From JAXGMV01 sp040768445 (GTDB lineage: Bacteria; Chloroflexota; Anaerolineae; Anaerolineales; Anaerolineaceae), in contig JAXGMV010000001.1 of assembly GCA_040768445.1 (NCBI GenBank), positions 558,001 to 622,000 of the forward strand: 64,000 nucleotides of DNA, in the 5' to 3' direction. A program made the position numbers and the translations under genes. The stretch's first letter is position 1. The number at the start of each line of letters is the position of its first letter. Below the pieces are notes generated by a model that saw only the letters and a list, made by a program, of their open reading frames with translations, was not told where the DNA came from and ran no database searches. Shown in pieces: positions 8,103-16,758 of this stretch.

Positions 8103-8918
8103 TTAATCTTCGACCTTTATCCTTACCCAAAAAGCGCCATCCGCATCGGCTCCCCATCCGAAACGGGTACCGCCATCAGTGCGCACCTGCCAGTAGCTGG
8201 TGTAGGTGCCTTCATCTGCTGGCGCAACCATCGAGAGTGAGACATCAATCATGTCACCCGGATTGACTGCCGCCGGCATATCAATCACTGCCGGACCACC
8301 CAGGCTGCCGCCGCTGGTGTTGATGAAATCAAATGCGGTCGTCCACACACATGTGCCGTCATTTTTTATCCGCCAGGTTTTCACAAAAGCCTGGCCGGGG
8401 GATAAGACGGTATTGTCAGGGATGGTCACATCTGCAATGTATCTTGCCCGGTAACATACAATGGGTGTCGGTGATGTCTTGGTCGGCGTTTTGGAAGGCA
8501 CATAATAGCCTGTTGTTGGTGTCCGCGTTGGTGTCAGTGACGCTACAGGTGTAATTGGAATGACAGGCACAACCGCAACCGTTGGAGGTGGCTTTGGAGT
8601 GGAAGTTGCTGTGGGCTGCAGCGTTGCTGTCGGTGCCAGGGTTGGCTCAGTGGTTGCTGTGGGATCAACCGCTTTGGGTTCTTCAGTAGCCACCAAAGGC
8701 GACTCAGTGGTCTCAGCACTTTTAACCTCTGTCAGCTGCATCACCAGGGTTGAAATAGCGATCTGAGTCAGCTTGGCCTGTACAGTTTCAGCCACAACAT
8801 CAGGTGCTGGCTCCTCTGGCACTGTAACAGTTTCTGGCAAAGTAAATTCACAAGCGCTTAACACCAGCGCTGCCAGCAAGGTCATACTGACCAGTAAAAA
8901 CCAGGTTTTCCCTCTCAT
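8103..8918 (-). CDS. lipoprotein with C-terminal NBR1-type Ig-like domain
   Basis: 271 residues, with AAAGGAG seven bases before the ATG. The lipobox is LSAC (Cys23). A helical segment VAETVQAKLTQ and on to LVMQLTEV (about 40-65) is followed by a long Pro/Thr/Val linker with many TPT and PTAT units, then the Ig-type domain from about residue 155. The domain has CYRARYIADVTIPDNT, then PGQAFVKTWRIKNDGTCVW, then GTYTSYWQVRTDGGTRFGWG. The domain is very close to those of both neighbours, so these are tandem paralogues. It has its own terminator and a 174-base upstream gap, so it is probably transcribed alone. Cell-surface location is inferred from the anchor. Confidence 0.87.
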   Translation of the reverse strand: MRGKTWFLLVSMTLLAALVLSACEFTLPETVTVPEEPAPDVVAETVQAKLTQIAISTLVMQLTEVKSAETTESPLVATEEPKAVDPTATTEPTLAPTATLQPTATSTPKPPPTVAVVPVIPITPVASLTPTRTPTTGYYVPSKTPTKTSPTPIVCYRARYIADVTIPDNTVLSPGQAFVKTWRIKNDGTCVWTTAFDFINTSGGSLGGPAVIDMPAAVNPGDMIDVSLSMVAPADEGTYTSYWQVRTDGGTRFGWGADADGAFWVRIKVED

Positions 8919-9035
8919 ATGCTTACTCCTTTCTCATCCAAAAACAGGCAAAGATTAACCTGTATGTACATCATACATAGTTGTGAATAAATATCAATAT
9001 ATTAAAGGTGCAGGATTCAAGCCATTTTGATAAAT

Positions 9036-9072
9036 CCAGGTACTCAAAAGTGAATTGCTTTTGAGTACCTGG
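9036..9072 (-). terminator. terminator-like hairpin of the third Ig-type lipoprotein gene
   Basis: Perfect 15-base stem (CCAGGTACTCAAAAG and its complement) with a seven-base loop, 20 bases after the stop codon. On the minus strand the run after the stem (ATTTATC) is only moderately T-rich. Confidence 0.65.
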
Positions 9073-9092
9073 TTCATCGTGATTAAGACCTT

Positions 9093-10310
9093 TTACCTCG
9101 TGATTTTTGGCGTCAACCAGAAGATCTGATCGCCGGTTGATGACCCATTATTGTGCACCAGCAGGATGAACTGTACAGATTTGCCGGCCAGGGGTGTCAG
9201 GTCAATGCTGAGATTTGTCCACCCGCCTTCATGCTTCTCATGCCAGGAGCCCAGGCTCTGAACACTGCCGCCGTCAGCAATATAGTTGACCTGCAACATG
9301 GCGTCACAGCTGGTAGCGCCGCTCAAACAACCAACCAGTGCAGTGAACTTGTCGCCAGACTGAACATTTACTGCCGGGTAATGCCCGCTGATGGTACCGG
9401 CCGTGCCGCCGCCGGGGATAGTGATAATTGCCGGCTCATCATCCTGGTAGTCTATTTCCAACTTGGGTGTATTGGTCCAGTAGACTGCACCGGTGGTGTA
9501 ATTGACACTGCTTGGGCAGGGGATATAGCCTGAAGGACCGCTCCAGCGTGCTGAGCAGTAGGATGCTGCAAAATCAAGCGGCGCATTGGGATCAATCGGT
9601 GCCGGCGGGTTGTCGACCACAATTTTTACCCAGAAGGGTTTGTTAGCGCCAGCGCCAAGTCCAAATACCTGTCCATTGCTTGCGCGCAGCTGCCAGTTTC
9701 CGGTGTAGGTGCCAGGGGTAGATGGCGCAGTGAGAGTCACCGACAGGTCGATAGTCTGACCCGGGTAAACCTGTGCCGGGAAGTCCACAGCCGCAGGTGC
9801 ATTCATCGCAGTGCCGTTCACAAACACCAGGTCATATGCGGTGGACCAGGTGCATGAACCGGCGTTCATCAGCCGCCAGGTCTTGGTAAATGTTTGGCCG
9901 GGCAGGATGATCGTATTATCCGGGATAGTGACATCAGCAACAAACCTTGCCAGGTTACAGGGTACCGGGGTGGCTGTTGGGGGGATGTATACAGCAGTTG
10001 GCGGCACCTGGGTTGGTGCTGGCGGTTGTGTTGCCGTTGGATTGGGGGTAGCGCTTGGCGCTACCGGCGTAATAGAAACCGGTGTTTGATCAACCCCTGC
10101 CTGAGTCGGTTGTGAAACCTGCGTCAGCTGTGCAACCATCGTCTCAAAGGCTGACTGTGTTTGAACAGCCTGCACGGTCTCAGCAACCTTGGTACCTGCC
10201 AGGGCTTCGCCAATATCCGTGGGTGTATTTGCGCCCGGAAGACAGGCGCTGGTAAGCAAGAGAAGTGCAATTACCGGTAAATAGATTTTGAATAAGTGTT
10301 TACGTAACAT
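9093..10310 (-). CDS. lipoprotein with NBR1-type Ig-like domain and an extra C-terminal beta domain
   Basis: 405 residues from the ATG at 10310, which has AGGAGG (10315-10320) at ideal distance; an upstream in-frame start at 10361 lacks one. The lipobox is TSAC (Cys23). The helical part reads AETVQAVQTQSAFETMVAQL, followed by a Pro/Thr linker, the Ig-type domain (about 125-235, CNLARFVADVTIPDNT and NWQLRASNGQVFGLG), and about 160 further residues absent from the paralogues. That extension has Cys pairs (SYCSARW, IPCPSS, GCLSGATSCD) and ends in a Trp-rich, strand-rich segment (GGWTNLSIDLTPLAGKSV), which resembles a jelly-roll binding module. Ligand unknown. Confidence 0.85.
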   Translation of the reverse strand: MLRKHLFKIYLPVIALLLLTSACLPGANTPTDIGEALAGTKVAETVQAVQTQSAFETMVAQLTQVSQPTQAGVDQTPVSITPVAPSATPNPTATQPPAPTQVPPTAVYIPPTATPVPCNLARFVADVTIPDNTIILPGQTFTKTWRLMNAGSCTWSTAYDLVFVNGTAMNAPAAVDFPAQVYPGQTIDLSVTLTAPSTPGTYTGNWQLRASNGQVFGLGAGANKPFWVKIVVDNPPAPIDPNAPLDFAASYCSARWSGPSGYIPCPSSVNYTTGAVYWTNTPKLEIDYQDDEPAIITIPGGGTAGTISGHYPAVNVQSGDKFTALVGCLSGATSCDAMLQVNYIADGGSVQSLGSWHEKHEGGWTNLSIDLTPLAGKSVQFILLVHNNGSSTGDQIFWLTPKITR

Positions 10311-10519
10311 AGTGCCTCCTGATCTATTTACATAACGATTCGCCGGGAATAAAGTTCCCAAAATGGCTTAATCAGTATAACAAGTTTTATGCCGCTTGAC
10401 TAACCCAAACAGCATTGAGAAGATGCCCTAACCGTTATGATCATCAGGAAAGCCAAAAGGTCATCGTTATCTGATCGATATCTGCATTCAAAAATGCACC
10501 ATTCATAACGGAAAATATT

Positions 10520-11122
10520 TTAACCACCGGACTGAAGTTCGGAACTTGTGTCCACTGAACCTGCCAGCAGATCAGCATACCTGAAACAGCTGACCTCATG
10601 ATCATTGACCATGCCGACTGCCTGCATCAGTGCATAACAGATGGTGGGGCCAACAAATCGAAAGCCCCGCTGCCGCAGGTCTTTGCTGATGACGGTAGAA
10701 AGCGGCGTCACCGCCGGGCAATCACGGTAGCTCTGCCAGTGGTTGTGGATGGTCTTCCCATCACTGAAGCGCCAGAAGTAGCTGTCGAAACTGCCAAACT
10801 CTTCCTGCACTGCCAGAAACGCCCGGGCATTGTCCACCGCTGCGGCAATTTTCAACCGGTTACGGATGATGCCAGCATCCTGCAGGAGTGCCTGCCGCTT
10901 CTCTTCGCCATAGGCAGATACCTTCACCGGGTCAAAGTCATCAAAAGCCAGCCGGTAGGCTGGGCGCTTCTTTAAAATTGTCTCCCAGCTTAATCCTGCC
11001 TGTGCGCCTTCCAGCACCAGGAATTCAAACAACAGCCGGTCATCATGCACCGGCACACCCCACTCGGTATCATGGTAAGCTATGGAAAGCTCTGTATTTG
11101 CCCAGCCGCATCGGTGGATCAT
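10520..11122 (-). CDS. tag: DNA-3-methyladenine glycosylase I
   Basis: Base-excision repair enzyme that removes 3-methyladenine from alkylated DNA; cytoplasmic, 200 residues, the usual family length. The N-terminus RCGWAN with Cys5 and His17 (AYHDTEWG) together with the late NDHEVSC gives the Cys/His set that binds the structural zinc in Escherichia coli Tag. The core stretch EGAQAGLSWETILKKRPAYR and RFVGPTICYALMQAVGMVNDH are family hallmarks. It stands alone, with the lipoprotein cluster downstream and a divergent NfeD gene upstream. No damage-response operator is evident in the 149-base gap. Confidence 0.95.
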   Translation of the reverse strand: MIHRCGWANTELSIAYHDTEWGVPVHDDRLLFEFLVLEGAQAGLSWETILKKRPAYRLAFDDFDPVKVSAYGEEKRQALLQDAGIIRNRLKIAAAVDNARAFLAVQEEFGSFDSYFWRFSDGKTIHNHWQSYRDCPAVTPLSTVISKDLRQRGFRFVGPTICYALMQAVGMVNDHEVSCFRYADLLAGSVDTSSELQSGG

Positions 11123-11286
11123 GGCATTGCTCCTGTTTGTTTCCTTATAGTCATTTCATTCTATTCATTTATAACGCAAGTCGGCTACTCTGTCATAATG
11201 ATATGCCAATATGAACTAAACTCCGCAAGGGTATAATAGAGTCAAGCACGGCCTCATTCAGGCGGTGTGAGATGTTGGAGAGACAT

Positions 11287-12612
11287 ATGAAACTACGATC
11301 TGCCATTCGCCCGATAATATTGACTGTAATCTTCCTGCTGGCGCTGCTGCCGGCAGTGGTGCAAGCGCAGTCTGACGGCAGCAACCCGGTCATCGTTGTG
11401 ATGACCAGTAAAGGTGCTGTCACACCTGTTCTGATCGATTACCTGGAACGCGGTATTTCAACTGCCACAGCCCGCGATGCCGAAGCCATCATCTTGCAGT
11501 TGGACACGCCCGGCGGCAGTGTGGATGTGATGAACGAGGTCGTTCAAATCATCCGCAACAGCGACATCCCTGTTATTGTATTCGTGTCGCCTGAAAATGC
11601 GATGGCGGGAAGTGCCGGCACCATCATTACGCTTGCCGGTCATATAGCTGCCATGGCGCCTGGAACAACCATCGGCGCAGCCAGCCCGGTCGGCAGCCAG
11701 GGTGAGGATATCGAGCAGACCATGGAAAGTAAGGTCAAAGAGATTCTCAAGGCTTCAGTTCGCAACCTCACCGCCAGCCGCCCGCCTGAAGCTATTAGAC
11801 TGGCTGAGGAAACCATTGAATCTGCCATTGCCCTGACCGTAGATGAGGCACTGGAAGTCGGTTTGGTTGACATTAAAGCGCGTAATGTGAATGATCTGAT
11901 CACACAGTTGAACGATCGCGAAGTGATTGTCACAGGCACCCCCAGGACGCTCAACACAAGCAATGCCATACTGGTGGAAGTGAATAACACCTTCATTGAG
12001 GGTCTCCTGTTGATGCTGGTCAACCCCAACCTGGTATTCCTCCTGCTTTCGCTGGGTATTCAAGCCATCTTGATCGAAATCTCCAGTCCAGGCGGCTGGG
12101 TTGCAGGATTTCTTGGCGTAGTTTGTATTTTGCTGGCGATTTATGGACTTGGGGTGCTGCCAGTTAACTACTTTGGTTTGCTGTTCATTGTGCTTGCTTT
12201 TGTGCTTTTCATTCTGGAGCTGAAGACGCCTGCTTTGGGCGGCCTGACTGCGGCCGGCGTAGTTTCGTTTATCACCGGTGCCCTGGTACTGTTTAATTCC
12301 ATACAGGTGCCTGGTTTCCCCCAGGTATCAGTGCCGCTGGTGATTGGCATGGGCATTTTCATTGCCGCCACTTTCCTGCTGGTTGTCACACTTGCCCTGC
12401 GAGCCCAGCGTTCGCCAATCAAAATGGGCCGCGAAGCGCTCATCGGCCAAAAAGGCTTTGTTAAAGAAGCCCTTGATCCAATTGGTATGGTGCAGGTAGG
12501 CGGCGAGCTGTGGCAGGCTGAATTGGAAGACGGTGAAGAGCACCTGCCGGCCAACAGCCGCATAAGCGTCACAGCCATTGAAGGACTGAAACTTATCGTT
12601 CGAAAGATTTAA
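11287..12612 (+). CDS. long NfeD-family membrane serine protease (ClpP-class)
   Basis: Membrane-bound protease of the NfeD1b/1510-N type, 441 residues. The ATG at 11287 was preferred over 11272 because GGAGA lies just upstream and a clean signal peptide (ending VVQAQ) begins there. The SppA/ClpP-like domain covers about 33-230. Ser109 in MAGSAG is the expected nucleophile, and a Lys near 149-151 (ESKVKEI) the general base. Four or five transmembrane helices span about 240-365. The C-terminal NfeD OB-fold domain (about 375-441) starts around GREALIGQKG. Homologues cleave hydrophobic C-termini of stomatin-like proteins; a slipin gene lies 7 kb away next to a short NfeD. Confidence 0.92.
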   Translation: MKLRSAIRPIILTVIFLLALLPAVVQAQSDGSNPVIVVMTSKGAVTPVLIDYLERGISTATARDAEAIILQLDTPGGSVDVMNEVVQIIRNSDIPVIVFVSPENAMAGSAGTIITLAGHIAAMAPGTTIGAASPVGSQGEDIEQTMESKVKEILKASVRNLTASRPPEAIRLAEETIESAIALTVDEALEVGLVDIKARNVNDLITQLNDREVIVTGTPRTLNTSNAILVEVNNTFIEGLLLMLVNPNLVFLLLSLGIQAILIEISSPGGWVAGFLGVVCILLAIYGLGVLPVNYFGLLFIVLAFVLFILELKTPALGGLTAAGVVSFITGALVLFNSIQVPGFPQVSVPLVIGMGIFIAATFLLVVTLALRAQRSPIKMGREALIGQKGFVKEALDPIGMVQVGGELWQAELEDGEEHLPANSRISVTAIEGLKLIVRKI

Positions 12613-12615
12613 AAA

Positions 12616-12643
12616 GCAGGGCGGGCTTATGCCCGCCACATGC
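12616..12643. terminator. convergent bidirectional hairpin
   Basis: GGCGGGC / GCCCGCC stem with a four-base loop, flanked by AAAAAGCA and TGCTTCG. It lies between the convergent NfeD and UPF0316 genes and overlaps the last codons of the latter. On the minus strand the stem is followed by CTGCTTTTTAAATC, giving a usable T-run. Confidence 0.65.
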
Positions 12644-13157
12644 TTCGTCTTCTTGGTCTCACATCTTCTTCAGTAATATATGCCTCCGGGTCGGCATCAT
12701 AGATCAGCTTCTCCACCCGTTTAACCTCCTTGCGGGGTATGTCAGCATAAATCACGCTCACCGTGCCGTCACGGCCTCGCGCCGGGATTTCCGTCAGCGG
12801 AAAGCCGTTATCACGCAGCACCTCCGCCAGCACATTGCCGCGGCGGGATGAAACGATGGTCAGGTGAATAAATCCGACCGCCAGCTTGCCCTCGATAAAC
12901 ATGCCGACTACATTACCGGTAGCAAAGCCGGCAGCATAACCGACCAGGTTGAGCGGGTTATCCAGGTTTGACAGAACTGAGGTAATTGCCACAACAAAGA
13001 TCATAGACTGCGCAAAACCCAACAGCCATACCAGCTTATGCTTGCCGCGCATCACAAACAGCACGCGCAGCGTATCCAGCGTCATGTCCAGCACGCGCAG
13101 GAAGAAAATACCCAGGGCGCCCAACAGGGCGCTAACAGTAAATAAGTTCTCTATCAT
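12627..13157 (-). CDS. UPF0316/DUF2179 membrane protein
   Basis: 176 residues with three transmembrane helices in the first 85 residues (about 8-30, 42-62, 68-88), then a soluble C-terminal half matching the DUF2179 domain found at the end of YitT-type proteins (SSRRGNVLAEVLRDNGFPLTEI, then YADIPRKEVKRVEKLI). The N-terminal part with RVLDMTLDTLRVLFVMRGK is typical of UPF0316 members. Function is not established for the family. TTGGAG lies four bases before the ATG. The gene starts 28 bases after the alpha-glucan phosphorylase gene and is probably co-transcribed with it; no functional link is known. Confidence 0.85.
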   Translation of the reverse strand: MIENLFTVSALLGALGIFFLRVLDMTLDTLRVLFVMRGKHKLVWLLGFAQSMIFVVAITSVLSNLDNPLNLVGYAAGFATGNVVGMFIEGKLAVGFIHLTIVSSRRGNVLAEVLRDNGFPLTEIPARGRDGTVSVIYADIPRKEVKRVEKLIYDADPEAYITEEDVRPRRRSMWRA

Positions 13158-13185
13158 TCAACTCCAATAACAGTCTTCGGACCGC

Positions 13186-15345
13186 TTATTCTTCCGATGT
13201 CAGTGCATTTTGATAAATGGAATCCATGTATTCATCCAACATGCGATGCATTGAAAAACGCGGCGCCAGGGTGCGGATGGATTCCTTCATGCGGGCAATC
13301 CAGGCATTGGAGGGGTTATCTGGCATACCGTTCGAGTAGTACAGCGGCACAATTTCATTCTCCAACAAGCTGTACAGGCTCTCAGCATCATAACGATCCT
13401 GTTCAGCGGTATCAGCCATCTCGTGATGGTTGCCGATCATCCAGCCGTTCTTGCCGTTATAAGCTTCATGCCACCAGCCGTCAGAGATGGAACAGTTGAG
13501 CACGCCATTCATGGCAGCCTTCATACCGGATGTACCGGAAGCCTCATTGGGCCGGCGCGGTGTGTTCAACCACACGTCCACACCCTGCACCAGGTAGCGT
13601 GCCATGCTCATGTCGTAATCCTCCAGGAATATCATCCTGCCGCCTGAACGGGAATCTTTAATAGCCCGGTAAAGTTGTTGAATAATCAGCTTGCCGGGTT
13701 CATCCGCGGGGTGAGCCTTGCCGGCAAACACAATTTGTACCGGCATGCGCGGGTTGTTCATCAGGCGCATCATGCGGTCATAATCGTGCAAAATCAAATT
13801 GCCACGCTTGTAGGTCGCAAAGCGGCGAGAGAAGCCAATGGTCAGGGCATATGGGTCCATCAAAGCACCGTTGGCAATCAACTGTGAAGGGGCAATTTTA
13901 CCAGCCAGCCACTGCTCGCGAGCGCGGCTGGTCACATACAACAGCAGTTTACGTTTCAAATGCCGTCTCACTGCCCACAATTCACCATCGGGGATGGCAT
14001 CAATACCTTCCCACACCAAAGGATCGCCCATGTTCTTTACCCAGTCGGGTCCGAGATAGCGATCGAACAGGATGCGCATACGCCGGCCTATCCAGCTGAA
14101 GGTATGTACGCCGTTGGTGACATGCGTAATCGGCACATCCTCTTCATTACGGTCCGGCCACAGAAAATTCCACATGCGGCGCGAGACCTGCCCGTGCAGT
14201 TCAGAGACGCCGTTGCGGTAATCTGACAGCTTGAGCGCAAGCACCGGCATAGAGAAAGTCTCTCCCCAGGGCTGAACGTGCCGCCCCAGTGAGATAAACT
14301 CGTCCTTGGTCATCTTCAGGTCCGGCCAGACGTTGTAGAAGTACTTTTCCACCAACCAGGTCGGGAAGACATCGTTGCCAGCCGGCACGGGCGTATGCGT
14401 GGTGAAGATGTTGGTATGTTTTACCTTTTCAATTGCCGTTTCAATGCTGTCGCCGGCGCCAATCATCTCACGCAGGCGTTCAACACACAGGAAAGCGGAA
14501 TGACCTTCATTCATATGCCAGGCATCAGGATCATGACCGAGCAGTTTCAAGACCCGGGCGCCGCCCATTCCCAAAAGGATTTCCTGCGAGATGCGAACTT
14601 CGAGATCGCTGGAATACAATCGTGCGGTCAGCTGTTTGTCAGTTTCAGAATTCTCAGATACGTTAGTATCCAGCAGGTATAACGGCACACGTCCCACCTG
14701 CACCATCCAAACACGTGCTGACACATGTCGGTCAGCCAGGTTAACTGTCACCGTCAAAGGCTGGTTTTCAGCGGTAAATAACGGGATCACGGGCATGGCA
14801 TCCAGTTCAAGGTGATAGTTGCGTGTCTCCTGCCAGCCATCCTCAGTAATGTGCTGCGAGAAATAACCCTGGGTGTAGATAAACCCAACCCCCAACAGGG
14901 GCATACCCAGGTCACTGGCTTCTTTTAAATGATCGCCTGAGAGGACGCCTAAACCACCGGCATAGACCGGCAGGCATTCATGCAGTCCAAATTCAAACGA
15001 GAAGTAGGCGATTTCTTTCCCCACGAGCGCCGGATAATTTTGTTTGTACCATGTCTGGCTACCTGCCATGTACTCATCCAGCTGCTTGAAGACCCTGTCA
15101 TACAGGTCAAGATAAAACCGGTCAGCCGCCATGGCGTTCAGGCGTTCCCGGCTGACAGTGCGCAGGAATTTAACCGGGTTATGGTTCAATTCATCCCACA
15201 GCTTTTTATCAATCTGGAAAAATGCAGCCTGTGCATCGGGGTTCCAGCCCCACCACAAATTATATGCCAACTCGCCCAGGCGTCTGATGCGCTTGGGAAG
15301 GCTGAAACGGTTGGGCAGCTCAGCTTTAATCTCAGGATTTTTCAT
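13186..15345 (-). CDS. glgP: alpha-glucan (glycogen/maltodextrin) phosphorylase
   Basis: Pyridoxal-phosphate enzyme that releases glucose 1-phosphate from alpha-1,4-glucans; cytoplasmic, 719 residues. It belongs to the shorter TIGR02094-type family: an N-terminal DUF3417 segment (about 10-120, ELAYNLWWGWNPDAQ) precedes the phosphorylase core. Recognisable sites are EFGLHECLPVYAGGLGVLSG, HMNEGHSAF, THTPVPAGND, and the cofactor motif EASGTSGMKAAMNG, in which Lys609 should hold PLP. It runs with the UPF0316 gene downstream. A GH13 enzyme gene 7 kb away would be a metabolic partner. A TATAAT at 15546-15551 on the minus strand is a possible -10, without a good -35. Confidence 0.95.
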   Translation of the reverse strand: MKNPEIKAELPNRFSLPKRIRRLGELAYNLWWGWNPDAQAAFFQIDKKLWDELNHNPVKFLRTVSRERLNAMAADRFYLDLYDRVFKQLDEYMAGSQTWYKQNYPALVGKEIAYFSFEFGLHECLPVYAGGLGVLSGDHLKEASDLGMPLLGVGFIYTQGYFSQHITEDGWQETRNYHLELDAMPVIPLFTAENQPLTVTVNLADRHVSARVWMVQVGRVPLYLLDTNVSENSETDKQLTARLYSSDLEVRISQEILLGMGGARVLKLLGHDPDAWHMNEGHSAFLCVERLREMIGAGDSIETAIEKVKHTNIFTTHTPVPAGNDVFPTWLVEKYFYNVWPDLKMTKDEFISLGRHVQPWGETFSMPVLALKLSDYRNGVSELHGQVSRRMWNFLWPDRNEEDVPITHVTNGVHTFSWIGRRMRILFDRYLGPDWVKNMGDPLVWEGIDAIPDGELWAVRRHLKRKLLLYVTSRAREQWLAGKIAPSQLIANGALMDPYALTIGFSRRFATYKRGNLILHDYDRMMRLMNNPRMPVQIVFAGKAHPADEPGKLIIQQLYRAIKDSRSGGRMIFLEDYDMSMARYLVQGVDVWLNTPRRPNEASGTSGMKAAMNGVLNCSISDGWWHEAYNGKNGWMIGNHHEMADTAEQDRYDAESLYSLLENEIVPLYYSNGMPDNPSNAWIARMKESIRTLAPRFSMHRMLDEYMDSIYQNALTSEE

Positions 15346-15615
15346 CGGTTATCCTTATCGTTAATGTTGTCAATCATCATACATATTTCCAATTCACATA
15401 CAAATAGACGCGCACCGCAGCAATCACAGCACGCAAGGTGGAAAAGTGTGGTTCACCTGTTGGTTTGTAACGTGGAAAGAATAAGGCAGCAGTGCAGGTG
15501 CGTTGAAAATAATCTCTTGACATCTAATCATTGAATTACGAAGAAAAATTATAACACAGCCAGAGATGGAGTAGAAAAATTCAATCTCGGATTCGAGACC
15601 GGTGCTGAGCAGTGG

Positions 15616-16743
15616 TTAACGCTTAGGTGTCTGTGTCCGCGTGATGGTCGGCTTGATTGCAGTGATAGTTGCCGTTGGTGTTGCTGCCAGCAGTGGCTGA
15701 ATGGTCTCTGACGGGTAAACTCCCACCATCGTCTCCTGGGTGTTGAACATGATGCTGGGCTGCGGCTTGACCTGTTCAACCGTCGGTGTGTCGGACACAC
15801 TGCGGATACGTTCCACCAGGTTGAACCCGCCAATAATCAGCAGGCCGGCCAGCAAGCCCAATAGCACCACAACCAGGCAGGTTCGTACCAATTTCTTGGT
15901 TGGCTTTGCTGTCGATCTTTTCCCGCCTTCATGCTCAGGCATCTGCACGGCTGTTAGTGTAATATTGTCGTGCCCGCCGCGCACATTGGCCATGGCAATC
16001 AGTCGATTTATTGCATCTTCCATCGGTTGTTGTTGAAACTCGCGGGCAATTTCAGAATCCTGCACCAGGTCTGTCAGACCATCGCTGCACAGCAGAACAA
16101 TATCCCCCGCCAGCAGGCTCATCCCCTGACCTCCCGGTCCGGCTGAAGGTGAGCCGGCTGTTTCACTAAAGCGCAGGCGTGTGTCCACTTCAGGCGTTTG
16201 CATTGAACCAACAAAGCGGCGGATGATGTGTGAATTTGGATGACCGCGTACCTGATCAGGCTTAATCAAGCCCAAGTCGAGCGCTTCCTGCACCCAGGTG
16301 TGGTCGGTGCTGATTTGCTTGATCGTTTCCTGTCTAAGCAGGTAGATACGCGAGTCTCCCACATTGACTGTGTAGAGCCGGTTGCCAATGATCCAGGCGC
16401 AGGCACAGGTGGCGCCCATGCCTTCTTGCTGTAAATCTTTTTGAGATTCCTTGAAAACCAACCGGCTGGCGCTTTCAACGGCTGATCTCAAGATGTCAAC
16501 AGGCTGGCTGCCATCGCTATTGCCAACATGATCAGTGATGTGGTTTACCACCATCTGCGCGGCGACCTCGCCGGCACGGTGTCCGCCAATGCCATCGGAA
16601 AGTACCGCCAGGATGGACGGTATCGGGTTATCTTCACTGAGATAAAAAGTGGAAACCGAGTAGCGATCTTCGTTATTCTTGCCCCTCATACCCGGGTGAC
16701 TATCAGAGGCATGAGCGTAAATGGACCGATTCGTTCGTATCAT
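15616..16743 (-). CDS. PP2C-family serine/threonine phosphatase with C-terminal membrane anchor
   Basis: Metal-dependent protein phosphatase, 375 residues. The catalytic domain (about 8-255) has the PP2C landmarks in order: NNEDRYSV, LSDGIGGHRAGEVAA, NVGDSRIYLLR, LLCSDGLTDLV and GGHDNITL, which supply the metal-binding aspartates. A short basic linker and a transmembrane helix (about 285-306) follow, then a 65-residue Thr/Pro-rich outer tail ending in TPTATITAIKPTITRTQTPK. It starts 15 bases after the FHA-domain gene, so the two form an operon. That implies reversal of phosphorylation on a partner read by the FHA domain. No kinase gene is present in the window. Confidence 0.94.
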   Translation of the reverse strand: MIRTNRSIYAHASDSHPGMRGKNNEDRYSVSTFYLSEDNPIPSILAVLSDGIGGHRAGEVAAQMVVNHITDHVGNSDGSQPVDILRSAVESASRLVFKESQKDLQQEGMGATCACAWIIGNRLYTVNVGDSRIYLLRQETIKQISTDHTWVQEALDLGLIKPDQVRGHPNSHIIRRFVGSMQTPEVDTRLRFSETAGSPSAGPGGQGMSLLAGDIVLLCSDGLTDLVQDSEIAREFQQQPMEDAINRLIAMANVRGGHDNITLTAVQMPEHEGGKRSTAKPTKKLVRTCLVVVLLGLLAGLLIIGGFNLVERIRSVSDTPTVEQVKPQPSIMFNTQETMVGVYPSETIQPLLAATPTATITAIKPTITRTQTPKR

Positions 16744-16758
16744 CGATAGTTGATTATC

